Assembly: GCF_016714285.1 (NCBI RefSeq)
Contig: NZ_JADJNN010000003.1
Coordinates: 434,001 to 498,000, forward strand
Reading direction: 5' to 3'
Source: Nannocystis sp.
Lineage (GTDB): Bacteria > Myxococcota_A > Polyangia > Nannocystales > Nannocystaceae
DNA: 64,000 nt
Shown here: in pieces, positions 25,092 through 34,454 of the stretch
Position numbering within the stretch: the first letter of the stretch is position 1
Layout of the letters: every line of letters begins with the position of its first letter
Translations under genes and position numbers: made by a program
The notes under the pieces: generated by a model
The model's database searches: none
Told to the model about the DNA's origin: nothing
Seen by the model: the letters and a program-made list of their open reading frames with translations, nothing else

Positions 25092-26072
25092 ATGCGCTCC
25101 GTCGTCGCCAGCGCCGCGTCCTTGGCCTCGTTGATGTTGGTCGGGACCGCGTGCGAGCCCGAGGCACCCGAACGGGCGCCGCCGGCTGCCCTCGTCGACG
25201 CCTTCGGGCTGGCGCCGGTCGCCAGCGATGAGCGGGTCACCACGCTCGCCTGGCAGCCGCCGAGCGGGTGCACGCAGGTGTTTCTCGTGCGCATCGACGA
25301 GGGCTATCCGCCCGGCCTCGAGGCCATGCTGCGCACCCAGGCCGAGCACAGTGACAGCTACCTGGCCGTGGCCGGGCCCGAGGACGGGGCTGAGGCCTGG
25401 CCCTCGGGACCTGTCCCGGAGGACAGGGTGTTCGTCGGTCGGAGCTTGTTCCGCGGGCCGAAGACGCAAGGTCGCCCGCTGCAGCGGGAGTTCGCGCTGT
25501 CGGCGGGGCTGGCGGGGCCGGCCTCGCCGGACGCGGCGTGCTTCGAGCGCACCTGGGATCCGGTGGAGGACGCGCTGGCGCTCGGCTGGCCGGCGCTGCC
25601 GGGGCGGATGGTGGCAGTTGGGGAGACCTGGCGGGGGGCGCGGGTCGAGGCGCGGTGCAACCGTTCGGCGTGCGTCGACCCGGAGACGCGGGGCGGAGGG
25701 CCCGAGAACCACATGCGGCCGTGCGCGACGATGTCGTGGCGCGAGCGCCTCGACGGGGTGTCACAGCTCGGCGACGACCGGGTCGCCGAGATCTCCAGCT
25801 TTTGGAGCGACGGGCAGCCGCTCTCGAAGGGCATCTGGAGCGAGCGCGTGGCCCTGGTGTCGCTCACGCAGGGCCGGCTGATCTACAGCGAGACGAGGAT
25901 CCACCACGGGTACACGGGCATCGAGCGCGAGGTCCGGCTGGCGGCGATCGACGCCTGTCCGGGCGGGCTCGTGGCGGCGGGCTGGAGCCCCGAGGCGGCG
26001 ACGCTGGCGGAGCGCGACGCGCTGCTCGCGGCGCTCGCGGGGCGGGACAAAACCACCGGACAGGGGCGTTAG
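25092..26072 (+). CDS. hypothetical lipoprotein
   Basis: Lipoprotein of 326 aa; the signal ends in lipobox VGTAC. The mature part has 7-8 Cys and conserved-looking segments (GPENHMRPCATMSWRERL and VALVSLTQGRLIYSETRI) but no domain that I recognise. It contains one exact copy of the 16-bp palindrome CTGTCCCGGAGGACAG at 25411-25426, encoding PVPEDR. It lies 6 bp before murA and is probably co-transcribed; an envelope role is suggested only by the lipobox and neighbour. Confidence 0.75.
   Translation: MRSVVASAASLASLMLVGTACEPEAPERAPPAALVDAFGLAPVASDERVTTLAWQPPSGCTQVFLVRIDEGYPPGLEAMLRTQAEHSDSYLAVAGPEDGAEAWPSGPVPEDRVFVGRSLFRGPKTQGRPLQREFALSAGLAGPASPDAACFERTWDPVEDALALGWPALPGRMVAVGETWRGARVEARCNRSACVDPETRGGGPENHMRPCATMSWRERLDGVSQLGDDRVAEISSFWSDGQPLSKGIWSERVALVSLTQGRLIYSETRIHHGYTGIEREVRLAAIDACPGGLVAAGWSPEAATLAERDALLAALAGRDKTTGQGR
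25411..25426. repeat. 16-bp palindrome CTGTCCCGGAGGACAG
   Basis: Exact CTGTCCNNNNGGACAG match inside a lipoprotein gene, read as xCT GTC CCG GAG GAC AGx. Part of the dispersed family. Confidence 0.85.
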
Positions 26073-26078
26073 GAGCCG

Positions 26079-27344
26079 ATGGACAAGATCGTCATTCACG
26101 GGGGCCAGCGCTTGCGCGGAGAGATCCGCATCCTCGGGGCCAAGAACGCGGCCCTGCCGATCCAGTGCGCGGCGCTGCTGACCGCCGGCACCACGACCCT
26201 GCGCCACGTCCCGCGGCTCAGCGACGTGAAGACGATGAGCGAGCTGCTGGCCGGGCTCGGCTGCGTCGTCACCGGCGACCGCACGCTCGTCATCGACGCG
26301 GCGGGGGTCGGCGCCGGCCCGCTCGAGGCGCCCTACGAGCTGGTCAAGACGATGCGGGCCTCGGTCACGGTGATGGGCCCGCTGCTGGCCCGCTACGGCC
26401 GCTGTCGGGTGTCGCTGCCGGGCGGCTGCGCGATCGGTGCCCGGCCGATCGACCAGCACCTGCGCGGGCTCGAGGCGCTCGGGGCGAAGATCAAGCTGGC
26501 CCACGGCTACGTCGAGCTGAAGGCGAAGCGGCTGCGCGGGGCGAGCTTCACCTTCGATGTGATCACCGTCGGCGGCACGCAGAACGTGATGATGGCGGCG
26601 GCGCTGGCGAAGGGCACGACGCGGCTGGAGAACGTCGCCCGCGAGCCGGAGGTGCAGGAGCTGGCGCTGGTGCTCAACAAGATGGGCGCCAAGATCCACG
26701 GGGCCGGCACCTCGGCGATGGAGATCGAGGGCGTCGATGTGTTGCATGGCATCGACCACGCGATCCTCCCGGACCGGATCGAGGCGGGGACCTTCATGGT
26801 CGCGGCGGCGATCTGCGGCGGCGACGTGCTGCTCGAGCACGCGCCGGTCGACCACCTGCACGCGGTCATCGCCAAGCTCGAGGAGGCCGGGGCGCGCTGC
26901 ATCGTCGAGCCGCGCGGGCTGCGGGTGCAGGGCCCGGAGGCGCTGCGACCGATCGACATCGTGACCCGGGCCCACCCGGGCTTCCCGACCGACATGCAGG
27001 CGCAGATGATGGTGCTCGCGACCTGCGCGCACGGTCAGAGCATCCTCACCGAGACGATCTTCGAGAACCGCTTCATGCACGTGCCGGAGCTGGTGCGCCT
27101 CGGGGCCGACATCCACGTCAACGGCAACGTGGCGATCATCAAGGGCCCGGCGAAGTACAGCGGCACGACGGTGATGGCCACCGACCTGCGGGCGAGCGCC
27201 AGCCTGGTGCTCGCGGGTCTGGTCGCCGAGGGCAAGACGGAGATCCGCCGCGTGTACCACCTCGACCGCGGCTACGAGACCATCGAGAAACGACTGCGCC
27301 AGGTCGGCGCGAAGATCCGCAGGTTCCATGGCGCCCCGAACTGA
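26079..27344 (+). CDS. murA: UDP-N-acetylglucosamine 1-carboxyvinyltransferase
   Basis: First committed enzyme of peptidoglycan precursor synthesis; it transfers enolpyruvate from PEP to UDP-GlcNAc in the cytoplasm. At 421 aa it has the family length. Lys22-Asn23 (GAKNAA) bind substrate, and the catalytic Cys is Cys117 in LPGGCAIGARP, so fosfomycin would be expected to bind. HPGFPTDMQAQMM and TIFENRFMHVPEL are other MurA signatures. The gene overlaps hisG by 17 bp; murA-hisG adjacency is also known in other Proteobacteria. Confidence 0.97.
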   Translation: MDKIVIHGGQRLRGEIRILGAKNAALPIQCAALLTAGTTTLRHVPRLSDVKTMSELLAGLGCVVTGDRTLVIDAAGVGAGPLEAPYELVKTMRASVTVMGPLLARYGRCRVSLPGGCAIGARPIDQHLRGLEALGAKIKLAHGYVELKAKRLRGASFTFDVITVGGTQNVMMAAALAKGTTRLENVAREPEVQELALVLNKMGAKIHGAGTSAMEIEGVDVLHGIDHAILPDRIEAGTFMVAAAICGGDVLLEHAPVDHLHAVIAKLEEAGARCIVEPRGLRVQGPEALRPIDIVTRAHPGFPTDMQAQMMVLATCAHGQSILTETIFENRFMHVPELVRLGADIHVNGNVAIIKGPAKYSGTTVMATDLRASASLVLAGLVAEGKTEIRRVYHLDRGYETIEKRLRQVGAKIRRFHGAPN

Positions 27345-28014
27345 CGGCCTCACCCTGGCGCTGCCGAAGGGGCGCATCCTGGCCCAGGCGATCCCGCTGC
27401 TGCAGCAGGCCGGGCTCGAGCTCTCGGCGCTCGCCGCGGGCGAGCTCGACCGCCGCCTGCTGCACGACCTCGCGGGCGGACTGCGCGTGCTTTTGGTCAA
27501 GCCGGTCGACGTGCCGACCTACGTCGAGCACGGGGTCGCCGACCTCGGCATCGCCGGCTACGACACGCTGTGCGAGGAAGCGCGCGACCTCTACGAGCCC
27601 GTGGATCTGGCGATCGGGGCCTGTCGGCTCGCCGTCGCCGAGCCGCTGGTTCGCCCGGTGACCCTGCGGCGAGGCATGGCGCTGCGGGTCGCGACCAAGT
27701 ATCCGCGCCTCGCGCGGAGCCACTACCGCTCCCTCGGCATCCACCCGGAGATCATCCCGCTCGCCGGCTCGGTCGAGCTGGGACCGATCACGGGGCTCTC
27801 CGACCAGATCGTCGATCTAGTGGAGAGCGGCGAGACGCTCCGGCAAAATGAGCTCCGGGAGGTCGAGACCATTCTCCACGTGACCAGCAGGCTCATCGTC
27901 CACCCCGCGAGCCTCAAGCTCAAACAGGCCGCCGTCGCGCGCACGATCGCCGCGCTGCGAGCGGCCGTCGCGGCCCGGAATACTCTGGCACAGTCGACCC
28001 CAAGGACCGCATGA
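27328..28014 (+). CDS. hisG: ATP phosphoribosyltransferase, short form
   Basis: First enzyme of histidine biosynthesis, joining ATP and PRPP. At 228 aa it is the short (catalytic-only) form, which normally needs the regulatory subunit HisZ; no hisZ is in the window. Motifs include LALPKGRIL at the start and the PRPP-binding segment VDLVESGETLRQNEL. The ATG lies inside the end of murA. Its stop overlaps the start of the next gene (ATGA), so the operon continues. A histidine-degradation pair (hutUI) lies on the other strand 2 kb downstream. Confidence 0.95.
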   Translation: MAPRTDGLTLALPKGRILAQAIPLLQQAGLELSALAAGELDRRLLHDLAGGLRVLLVKPVDVPTYVEHGVADLGIAGYDTLCEEARDLYEPVDLAIGACRLAVAEPLVRPVTLRRGMALRVATKYPRLARSHYRSLGIHPEIIPLAGSVELGPITGLSDQIVDLVESGETLRQNELREVETILHVTSRLIVHPASLKLKQAAVARTIAALRAAVAARNTLAQSTPRTA

Positions 28015-28718
28015 GCAAACACGACGACCCGGCCCTGGTCCGCGCGGCCCTCATCCAGCGCCTCAAGGTCCACACCCGCATCGCGCAGCAGGGCCTCGGC
28101 CCGACGCCCGACCAGCGCAAGCGCCTCGCCGCCTCCCTCCCCGACATCATCGCGTTCGGCGACCGCCGCTACGCCGGCGCCCACGTGGTCCTCGACTGGG
28201 ACCACCGCCTGCCGAGCGAGGCGAGCCTGATCCGCCTCTACCTCAGTTACACCGACCGCGAGGCGGCCGACGTGGAGAACGCGCTCAAGGGCCGCGACCG
28301 CGAGATCGACGCCGGCAACCTGTACCCGGAGTTCGATGTGCCCGACTACGGGGAGATCGACGCCAGCGAGACCTACGTCGGCCTGGTCCGCCCGGGCGGC
28401 CACGAGGTCGAGGAGCTGCGCTTCTTCAGCGACTGGCGCAAGAGCGTGCAGCAGCCGGTGGTCCGCGACGTGCTCGCGGCGGTCCGCGGCCACGCGGGCT
28501 ACGAGCGATCGATGCGGGAGCGCAGCCACGACAACCTCGGGCCGCCGGTCGTGATCGGCTGGACCCCGCCGTGCCTGGCGAACAGCAAGCACTGGGCGGT
28601 CGAGGTGTGGCTGCTGGTCGACTTCGACGGGCACATGGGGCGGGCGCACGTGTTCATGGTCGACAGCAAGCTGCGGACCGTGACCCGCGAGTTCTTCACC
28701 GAGGTCCAGATCGGGTAG
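28011..28718 (+). CDS. hypothetical protein, ATGA-overlapped with hisG
   Basis: Soluble protein of 235 aa, not recognised. It has no signal peptide or transmembrane segment. Conserved-looking stretches are RRYAGAHVVLDWDHRLPSEA and KHWAVEVWLLVDFDGHMG. The translational coupling to hisG (4-base overlap) and the gap of 84 bp to the channel gene place it in the same operon. No function is proposed. Confidence 0.75.
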   Translation: MSKHDDPALVRAALIQRLKVHTRIAQQGLGPTPDQRKRLAASLPDIIAFGDRRYAGAHVVLDWDHRLPSEASLIRLYLSYTDREAADVENALKGRDREIDAGNLYPEFDVPDYGEIDASETYVGLVRPGGHEVEELRFFSDWRKSVQQPVVRDVLAAVRGHAGYERSMRERSHDNLGPPVVIGWTPPCLANSKHWAVEVWLLVDFDGHMGRAHVFMVDSKLRTVTREFFTEVQIG

Positions 28719-28802
28719 CTCGCGGCGACCTGCTCCGCGGAGGTGGACCCGAGTGTTCGCCGTTATTTTGCGCGGGGGCGCGCGGGTTGCCAGCATCGCG
28801 GG

Positions 28803-29891
28803 GTGAACCACAAGTTCTGGTCGCGTGCGCTGCTGCTGTGGGTCCTCGTGCTGTTCTGCGTGCCGCTGACGCAGGTCTTCGCCCAGGCGGAGCCGCCCGG
28901 GGTGGAGGTCGTGGCAGAGGAGAAGGCGAAGGCGGAGGCCGAGCCGGAGAAGGAGGCCGAGGCGGAGCCGGAGAAGGAGATCACCGAGCACCAGACCGTG
29001 CACGTCGGGGCCTTCCTCAACGACATCCAGACGATCGACCTCAAGCTGCACAGCTATCTCGTCGACGTGTACATCTGGTTTCGCTGGAAAAATCCCGACA
29101 TCGACCCGGCGAGCTCCTTCGAGTTCACCAACGCGAACGACAGCTGGGGTCACGTGCGCTCGGCGAACTGGGAGGCGCCCAAGCTGCTGCCGGACGGCAG
29201 CCTGTACCAGGTGGTGCACGTGCAGGGCCGCTTCTCGCGCAAGTTCCTGCTCTACAACTATCCCTTCGACCGCCAGACGATCGAGGTCTCGTTCGAGGAC
29301 TCGGTGTGGCCGAGCAAGCAGCTCGGCTACGTGGAGGACGCGGAGGGCTTCACGGTCAACCCGGCGATGGTGCTGCCGGGCTACCGCAGCGAGGCGGCGA
29401 GCCTCGAGATCCGCGACTTCCAGTATCCGACCAAGTTCGGCGACACGCGGGCGCTGGAGCCCGAGAGCTACTCGCGGGTGACGCTGCGCCTGCCGATCCA
29501 CCGGCCGCGCGGGACCTACGCGATCAAGCTGCTGCTGCCGGTGCTGTGCGTGATCGCCTGCGCGTCGCTGATGTTCGTGCTCAAGCCGACCTACGTCGAC
29601 GCCCGCCTGTCGATCGGGATCACGGCGCTGCTGACGATCGTGGCCCTGCAGATCACGCTGAACGCGGACATGCCGGATGTCGACTACCTGGTGCTGATGG
29701 ACAAGATCTATGTGGGCGCGTACCTGTTCGTGATCGCGGGGCTCGCGGTGGTGGTGCGCACGGCCAGGATGGTCGAGTCGGACCAGCTGGAGGCGGCGAT
29801 CCGGGTGCATCGACGGGCGATGGTCGGGCTGCTGTCGCTGTTCTTGCTCGGGACGCTGGCGCTGGTGGTGATCGCGCTGAGTCGCGGCTAG
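28803..29891 (+). CDS. pentameric ligand-gated ion channel (Cys-loop family)
   Basis: Prokaryotic member of the Cys-loop receptor superfamily (GLIC/ELIC-like), 362 aa. A signal peptide ends near AQA (27-29), then a Glu/Lys-rich segment (38-60), an extracellular beta-sandwich (about 65-235) with YPFDRQ (153-158) in the Cys-loop position but no Cys, and four helices: TM1 241-260, TM2 267-287, TM3 300-318, TM4 340-358. TM2 reads DARLSIGITALLT with a 9' Leu gate (Leu277). Asp266 sits at -2', where GLIC has Glu, suggesting cation selectivity. GTG 28803 gives a clean signal peptide; ATG 28743 is an alternative. The ligand is unknown. Confidence 0.9.
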   Translation: MNHKFWSRALLLWVLVLFCVPLTQVFAQAEPPGVEVVAEEKAKAEAEPEKEAEAEPEKEITEHQTVHVGAFLNDIQTIDLKLHSYLVDVYIWFRWKNPDIDPASSFEFTNANDSWGHVRSANWEAPKLLPDGSLYQVVHVQGRFSRKFLLYNYPFDRQTIEVSFEDSVWPSKQLGYVEDAEGFTVNPAMVLPGYRSEAASLEIRDFQYPTKFGDTRALEPESYSRVTLRLPIHRPRGTYAIKLLLPVLCVIACASLMFVLKPTYVDARLSIGITALLTIVALQITLNADMPDVDYLVLMDKIYVGAYLFVIAGLAVVVRTARMVESDQLEAAIRVHRRAMVGLLSLFLLGTLALVVIALSRG

Positions 29892-31144
29892 ACGGCCCAA
29901 ATGCAGTGGCCGCGCTGGAACACCTGGGAGATCAGGGGCGAGCCGGCGTGGTAGACGAGGTCCCGGTAATCGGGGGTGGCGAGGACCAGCAGGTCGGCGC
30001 TCATGCCTGGCTCGATGCGGCCGACCTCGTGGTTGAGGTCGAGGCTGCAGGCGGCGTTGTGGGTGACGGCGCAGAGCGCCTCGGCGGGCGACAGCTTGCA
30101 GCCGTAGCAGGCGAGGGCGAGGACCATGGCCAGGCTCTCGAGGGCGCAGCTGCCGGGGTTGCAGTCGGTGGCGACGGCGATTGGCACGCCGGCGCGGACG
30201 AGGGCGCGGCCGTCGGCGTAGGGTTTGCCGAGGACCAGCGAGGTCCCGGGTAGCAGGGTGGCGACCACGCCGGCCGCGCGCAATGCCTCGCGTTCGGTGT
30301 CGTCGAGGTGGAGCAGGTGGTCGGCAGAGCGGGCGCGGAGTTCGGCGGCCAGGCGGGCGCCGCCGGTGTGGCCGAACTCGTTGGCGTGGAGGCGCAGCTG
30401 CATGCCGAGGGCGCGGGCGGCGAGGCAGACCTCGCGGGCCTCGTCGATGCTGAAGGCGCCGCGGTCGCAGAACACGTCGCAGGCGTCGGCGAGGCCCGCG
30501 GCGGCGACGGAGGGGAGGATCTCGCTGCAGATGCGACGGATGAACTCGGCGCGGCCGTCCGCGTGCTCGCGCAGCTCGGCGGGGAGGGCGTGGGCGGCGA
30601 GGCAGGTGGTGCGGACGCGGGCACCTGTCTCTTGGGCCAGGCGCCGGGCGACCCGCAGCTGGCGCAGCTCGGTGGCGAGGTCGAGGCCGTAGCCGCTCTT
30701 GATCTCGAAGCTGGTGGTGCCGCTGCGGCGCATGCGTTCGAGGCGGGCGCGGCTCTCGGCGAGCAGGGTGTCGTCGTCGGTCGCGCGGGTCTGGCGGACG
30801 CTCGCGAGGATGCCGCCGCCGGTGGCGAAGATCTGCTCGTAGTCGGCGCCGGCGAGGCGCAGCTCGAGCTCGTCCTTGCGGTCGCCGGCCCACACGAGGT
30901 GGGTGTGGCTGTCGATGAGGGCGGGCATCACGACGCGGCCGCGGCAGTCGATCTCGGCGGCGCCGGGGGTGGCTGGTCGCTCGCGCTCGGGGCCGACCCA
31001 GGCGACGCGGTCGTCGCGGAGGATGACGCTGTGGCCGCGGCGCAGGCCGAGTTCGCGCTGGGCCGGGCCGGCGCGCGGGCTGTCCTTGGGGCCATCCGCG
31101 AGGGTGAGCAGCTGGGCGGCCTCGACGAGGACGGTGACGCTCAC
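29888..31144 (-). CDS. hutI: imidazolonepropionase
   Basis: Third step of histidine degradation: hydrolyses 4-imidazolone-5-propanoate to N-formimino-glutamate. A 418-aa amidohydrolase with metal-binding SHTH in ALIDSHTHLVWAG, later HANEFGHTGG and the catalytic Asp in ATDCNPGS. The start is a GTG at 31144 overlapping the hutU stop (GTGA), so a far longer open frame upstream is rejected. It converges on the ion-channel gene with a 4-bp overlap of the two stops. It contains the degenerate palindromes at 30625 and 31080. Confidence 0.95.
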   Translation of the reverse strand: MSVTVLVEAAQLLTLADGPKDSPRAGPAQRELGLRRGHSVILRDDRVAWVGPERERPATPGAAEIDCRGRVVMPALIDSHTHLVWAGDRKDELELRLAGADYEQIFATGGGILASVRQTRATDDDTLLAESRARLERMRRSGTTSFEIKSGYGLDLATELRQLRVARRLAQETGARVRTTCLAAHALPAELREHADGRAEFIRRICSEILPSVAAAGLADACDVFCDRGAFSIDEAREVCLAARALGMQLRLHANEFGHTGGARLAAELRARSADHLLHLDDTEREALRAAGVVATLLPGTSLVLGKPYADGRALVRAGVPIAVATDCNPGSCALESLAMVLALACYGCKLSPAEALCAVTHNAACSLDLNHEVGRIEPGMSADLLVLATPDYRDLVYHAGSPLISQVFQRGHCIWAV

Positions 31145-32814
31145 GCGTCCTCCAGCATGGTGCGGCCGGGGATGCGGACGTCGTGTTCGCGGGCGAAGGC
31201 GAGGGCCTCGTCGTAGCCGGCGTCGACGTGGCGGACGACGCCCATGCCGGGGTCGGTGACGAGGACGCGGGCGAGGCGGCGGGCGGCGCCGTCGGAGCCG
31301 TCGGCGACGACGACCATGCCGGCGTGGAGGGAGTAGCCGATGCCGACGCCGCCGCCGTGGTGGACGGAGACCCAGGAGGCGCCGGCGGCGGTGTTGAGGA
31401 GGGCGTTGAGCACCGGCCAGTCGCCGATCGCGTCGGAGCCGTCCTTCATCGCCTCGGTCTCGCGGTTGGGCGAGGCGACGCTGCCGCAGTCGAGGTGGTC
31501 GCGGCCGATGACGATCGGCGCCTTGACCTTGCCGCTGCGGACCAGCTCGTTGAAGAGCAGGCCGGCGCGCTCGCGTTCGCCGTAGCCGAGCCAGCAGATC
31601 CGACAGGGGAGGCCCTGGAACTGGATCTGCTGCTGGGCGAGGCCGATCCAGCGGCGCAGGGCGGCCTTCTCGGGGAACAGCTCGAGGATGGCGCGGTCCG
31701 TCGTGTAGATGTCCTGCGGGTCGCCCGAGAGCGCGGCCCAGCGGAACGGGCCCTGACCCGAGCAGAACAGCGGGCGGATGTAGAGCGGGATGAAGCCCTG
31801 GATCGCGAAGGCATCGTCGACGCCGGCCTTCACGGCCTGGGCGCGGATGTTGTTGCCGTAGTCGAAGGCGACGGCGCCGCGGTCCTGCATCGCCCGCATG
31901 GCGGCGACGTGCTTGCCCATGGCGGCGACGCTGCGGGTGACGTACTCGGCCGGGTCGCGGTGGCGCAGGTCGGCGGCGTCGGCGAGGGAGAGGCCGTCGG
32001 GGATGTAGCCGTGGAGCTCGTCGTGGGCGGAGGTCTGGTCGGTGACGACGTCGGGGATGATGCCGCGGCGGACCAGCTCGGGGAGGACCTCGGCGCAGTT
32101 GCCGAGGAGGCCGACGCTGAGGGCCTCGCGCTTGCTGCGGGCGGCGTCCAGGAGGGTGAGGGCCTCGTCCAGGTCGTCGCTGCGGCGCATGAGGTAGCCG
32201 GAGGCGATGCGTCGCTCGATGCGCTGGGGGTCGACCTCGACGCAGAGGATCGCGGCGCCGTTCATGGTCGCGGCGAGGGGCTGGGCGCCGCCCATGCCGC
32301 CGAGGCCGCCGGTGACGATGAGGCGGCCGCGGAGGTCGCCGCCGAAGTGCTCGCGGGCGCAGGCGGCGAAGGTCTCGTAGGTGCCCTGGACGATGCCCTG
32401 GGTGCCGATGTAGATCCACGAGCCTGCGGTCATCTGGCCGAACATGGTGAGGCCGAGGGCCTCGAGGCGCTGGTGCTCGGCGAGGGTGGCCCACTTGGGG
32501 ACCAGCAGGCTGTTGGCGAGGAGCACGCGGGGGGCGTCCTCGTGGGTCTTGAAGATGCCCTGGGCGCGGCCGCTCTGGACGATGAGGGTCTCGTCGTCGC
32601 CGAGCTCGCGCAGGCTGGCGACGATGCGGTGGTAGTCGGGCCAGGAGCGGGCGGCCTTGCCGGTGCCGCCGTAGACGACGAGGTGCTGCGGGTCCTCGGC
32701 GACCTCGGGGTCGAGGTTGTTCATCAGCATGCGCAGGGCGGCCTCCTGCTGCCAGCCCTTGCAGGACAGGGCGGTGCCTCGCGGGGCGCGGATCGTCGGG
32801 GCGGGGGCGTGCAT
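31141..32814 (-). CDS. hutU: urocanate hydratase
   Basis: Second step of histidine degradation, NAD-dependent hydration of urocanate. About 557 aa with the NAD-binding GGLGGMGGAQP and the active-site Cys region LPCRICWLGYGER. The start at ATG 32814 (MHAPAPTIRAP) is preferred over a GTG at 32832. Forms an operon with hutI. hutH and hutG are not in the window. Confidence 0.96.
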   Translation of the reverse strand: MHAPAPTIRAPRGTALSCKGWQQEAALRMLMNNLDPEVAEDPQHLVVYGGTGKAARSWPDYHRIVASLRELGDDETLIVQSGRAQGIFKTHEDAPRVLLANSLLVPKWATLAEHQRLEALGLTMFGQMTAGSWIYIGTQGIVQGTYETFAACAREHFGGDLRGRLIVTGGLGGMGGAQPLAATMNGAAILCVEVDPQRIERRIASGYLMRRSDDLDEALTLLDAARSKREALSVGLLGNCAEVLPELVRRGIIPDVVTDQTSAHDELHGYIPDGLSLADAADLRHRDPAEYVTRSVAAMGKHVAAMRAMQDRGAVAFDYGNNIRAQAVKAGVDDAFAIQGFIPLYIRPLFCSGQGPFRWAALSGDPQDIYTTDRAILELFPEKAALRRWIGLAQQQIQFQGLPCRICWLGYGERERAGLLFNELVRSGKVKAPIVIGRDHLDCGSVASPNRETEAMKDGSDAIGDWPVLNALLNTAAGASWVSVHHGGGVGIGYSLHAGMVVVADGSDGAARRLARVLVTDPGMGVVRHVDAGYDEALAFAREHDVRIPGRTMLEDA

Positions 32815-32844
32815 CGGCGGCGAGGGTATCACTTCGTCACGGGC

Positions 32845-34371
32845 TCAGCGGACCCACACGATCGGGTCCTTGAGCACGTTCCAGCCGACGCAGCCGATGT
32901 GGATCGACGGGAAGTTAGCGACCGTGGCGACGCCGATCAGGCTCGCGGTGGGGAGGGCGACGGGGGTCAGCGCGGCGTTGAAGGACTGGCCGCCGTTGTA
33001 GTGCGGGTTGCCGTTGGAGCGCGGGGGCAGGTTCTCGGCCTGGACGAGCACGAGCTGCTGGTACACATGGCAGCCGCCGGGGTTGTTCCAGGGGACGCCG
33101 TTCCAGGTCCAGCCGGTGTCGGTGGGGGCGGGGCCGCCGGCCTGATAGTTGGTGTTGGCGAGGCCGTTGTAGGCGAGCACCTCGTAGGTGGGGTTCTGCT
33201 TCTCGGCGAGGATCCAGAAGCGGGCGGCCTCGGACAGGGCGACCTGGGTGTGCGGGAGGCTGTAGTTGAGGCGCGCGAGGTCGGTGAGGTGGACCAGCGA
33301 GGTCCAGCCGCCGCCGTCGACGGTCATGTCGCAGTAGACGTCGAAGGCGTCGCCGCCCTTGGGGTCGATGGTGTAGACGCCGTCCTTGGCCTCGGGCTTG
33401 GCGTCCTTGATCTGCTTGCAGCGGGTCGGGAGGGTGCACTTGCCGGCGTCGCAGGCGGCGGTCTCACAGTCGGTGTCGAGGTTGCAGCCCTGGCCGAGCT
33501 TGCAGTCGGCGCAGCTCGGGCCGCCGCAGTCGAGGTCGGTCTCGGCGCCGCTCTGGATGCCGTCGTCGCAGGCGGGCGGCTTGCACAAGCTGGTGCACGC
33601 GTCGCTGTCGTCGGCGTTGCCGTCGTCGCAGGTCTCGACGCCCTGGTGGAGCTCGCCGTCGCCGCAGCTGGCGAGCACGCAGGTGGTCAGGCAGTCGTCG
33701 CCGTTGTCCTTGTTGGCGTCGTCGCAGGTCTCGCCCTGGTTCATCTGCAGCTTGCCGTCGCCGCAGCTCTGCGGGGCGCAGTCGTTGCCGCAGGCGTCGT
33801 CGTCGATGTTGTTGCCGTCGTCGCAGGCCTCGCCGGGGCCGACGAAGCCGTCGCCGCAGGCGGCGGGGAGGCAGCCGGCGACGCAGAGGTCGTCGTCTTG
33901 CTGGTTGCCGTCGTCGCACAGCTCGACGCCGGCCTGGACGAGGCCGTCGCCGCAGCTCGCGGTCTTGCAGGCGAGGGTGCAGGCGGCGTCGTCGGCGTTG
34001 GCGGGGCCGGCGTCGCAGGCCTCGCCGGGGTCGAGTACGCCGTCGCCGCACACCGGTTCGGGCGGCGGCTCGTCGCCGGTCGAGCCGCTGGTGCCGGAGA
34101 CCTCGACGGTGTCGCTGCTGGGGTCGGTGGCGGTGGCGGAGGAGCCGAAGTCCTTGAAGCCGGTGGTGGAGGTGATCGAGACGCCGCCGGTCGGGGCGTC
34201 GGCGGTGGTCGAGAGCTCGAGGCCGGTGGTGCTGCCTGGCAGGTTGGGGTCGAAGGTGGAGCCGCCGCTCTGGGAGTCGGTGGTGCTCTCGGTCAGGCCG
34301 GGGTCGGCGCTGCTGCAGGCGGTGAGGGCGAGGAGCGCGAGGCAACCAGAACACAGGCGAGGCGAGGTCAT
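32845..34371 (-). CDS. DUF4215 repeat lipoprotein with fibrinogen-like C-terminus
   Basis: Cell-surface lipoprotein of 508 aa. Signal ends at LALTAC. A Thr/Ser-rich stalk is followed by about five DUF4215 (myxobacterial Cys-rich) repeats of the form CGDGxxxxGExCDDGN with many Asp residues, likely Ca-binding. The last 180 residues begin GDAFDVYCDMTVDGGGWT, typical of fibrinogen-related (FReD) domains. Cys and Asp richness suggests a disulfide-stabilised adhesion or surface protein. It lies 12 bp from hutU on the same strand. Confidence 0.9.
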   Translation of the reverse strand: MTSPRLCSGCLALLALTACSSADPGLTESTTDSQSGGSTFDPNLPGSTTGLELSTTADAPTGGVSITSTTGFKDFGSSATATDPSSDTVEVSGTSGSTGDEPPPEPVCGDGVLDPGEACDAGPANADDAACTLACKTASCGDGLVQAGVELCDDGNQQDDDLCVAGCLPAACGDGFVGPGEACDDGNNIDDDACGNDCAPQSCGDGKLQMNQGETCDDANKDNGDDCLTTCVLASCGDGELHQGVETCDDGNADDSDACTSLCKPPACDDGIQSGAETDLDCGGPSCADCKLGQGCNLDTDCETAACDAGKCTLPTRCKQIKDAKPEAKDGVYTIDPKGGDAFDVYCDMTVDGGGWTSLVHLTDLARLNYSLPHTQVALSEAARFWILAEKQNPTYEVLAYNGLANTNYQAGGPAPTDTGWTWNGVPWNNPGGCHVYQQLVLVQAENLPPRSNGNPHYNGGQSFNAALTPVALPTASLIGVATVANFPSIHIGCVGWNVLKDPIVWVR

Positions 34372-34396
34372 GCTGATCAGCGTAAACGGGCCTGCC

Positions 34397-34430
34397 GGCC
34401 GCTGTGGGCCGCTGTGGGCCGCTGCGGGCC
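34397..34430. repeat. three tandem GGCCGCTGTG units
   Basis: A decamer, GGCCGCTGTG (third copy GGCCGCTGCG), repeats three times in the 83-bp gap between the DUF4215 lipoprotein start and the maf-like stop. Simple slippage repeat; no function assigned. Confidence 0.7.
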
Positions 34431-34454
34431 GTAATCGGCGGGAGGGCGTGACCT

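Noticed and set aside
29888..32494. hutI read as an 868-residue protein
   Set aside because: The extra N-terminus is hutU read in another frame; the GTG at 31144 overlapping the hutU stop gives the normal length.
31183..34434. A 1083-codon open frame antisense to hutU, hutI and the DUF4215 gene
   Set aside because: Low-complexity Ala/Gly/Val/Glu translation; the opposite strand carries real enzymes.
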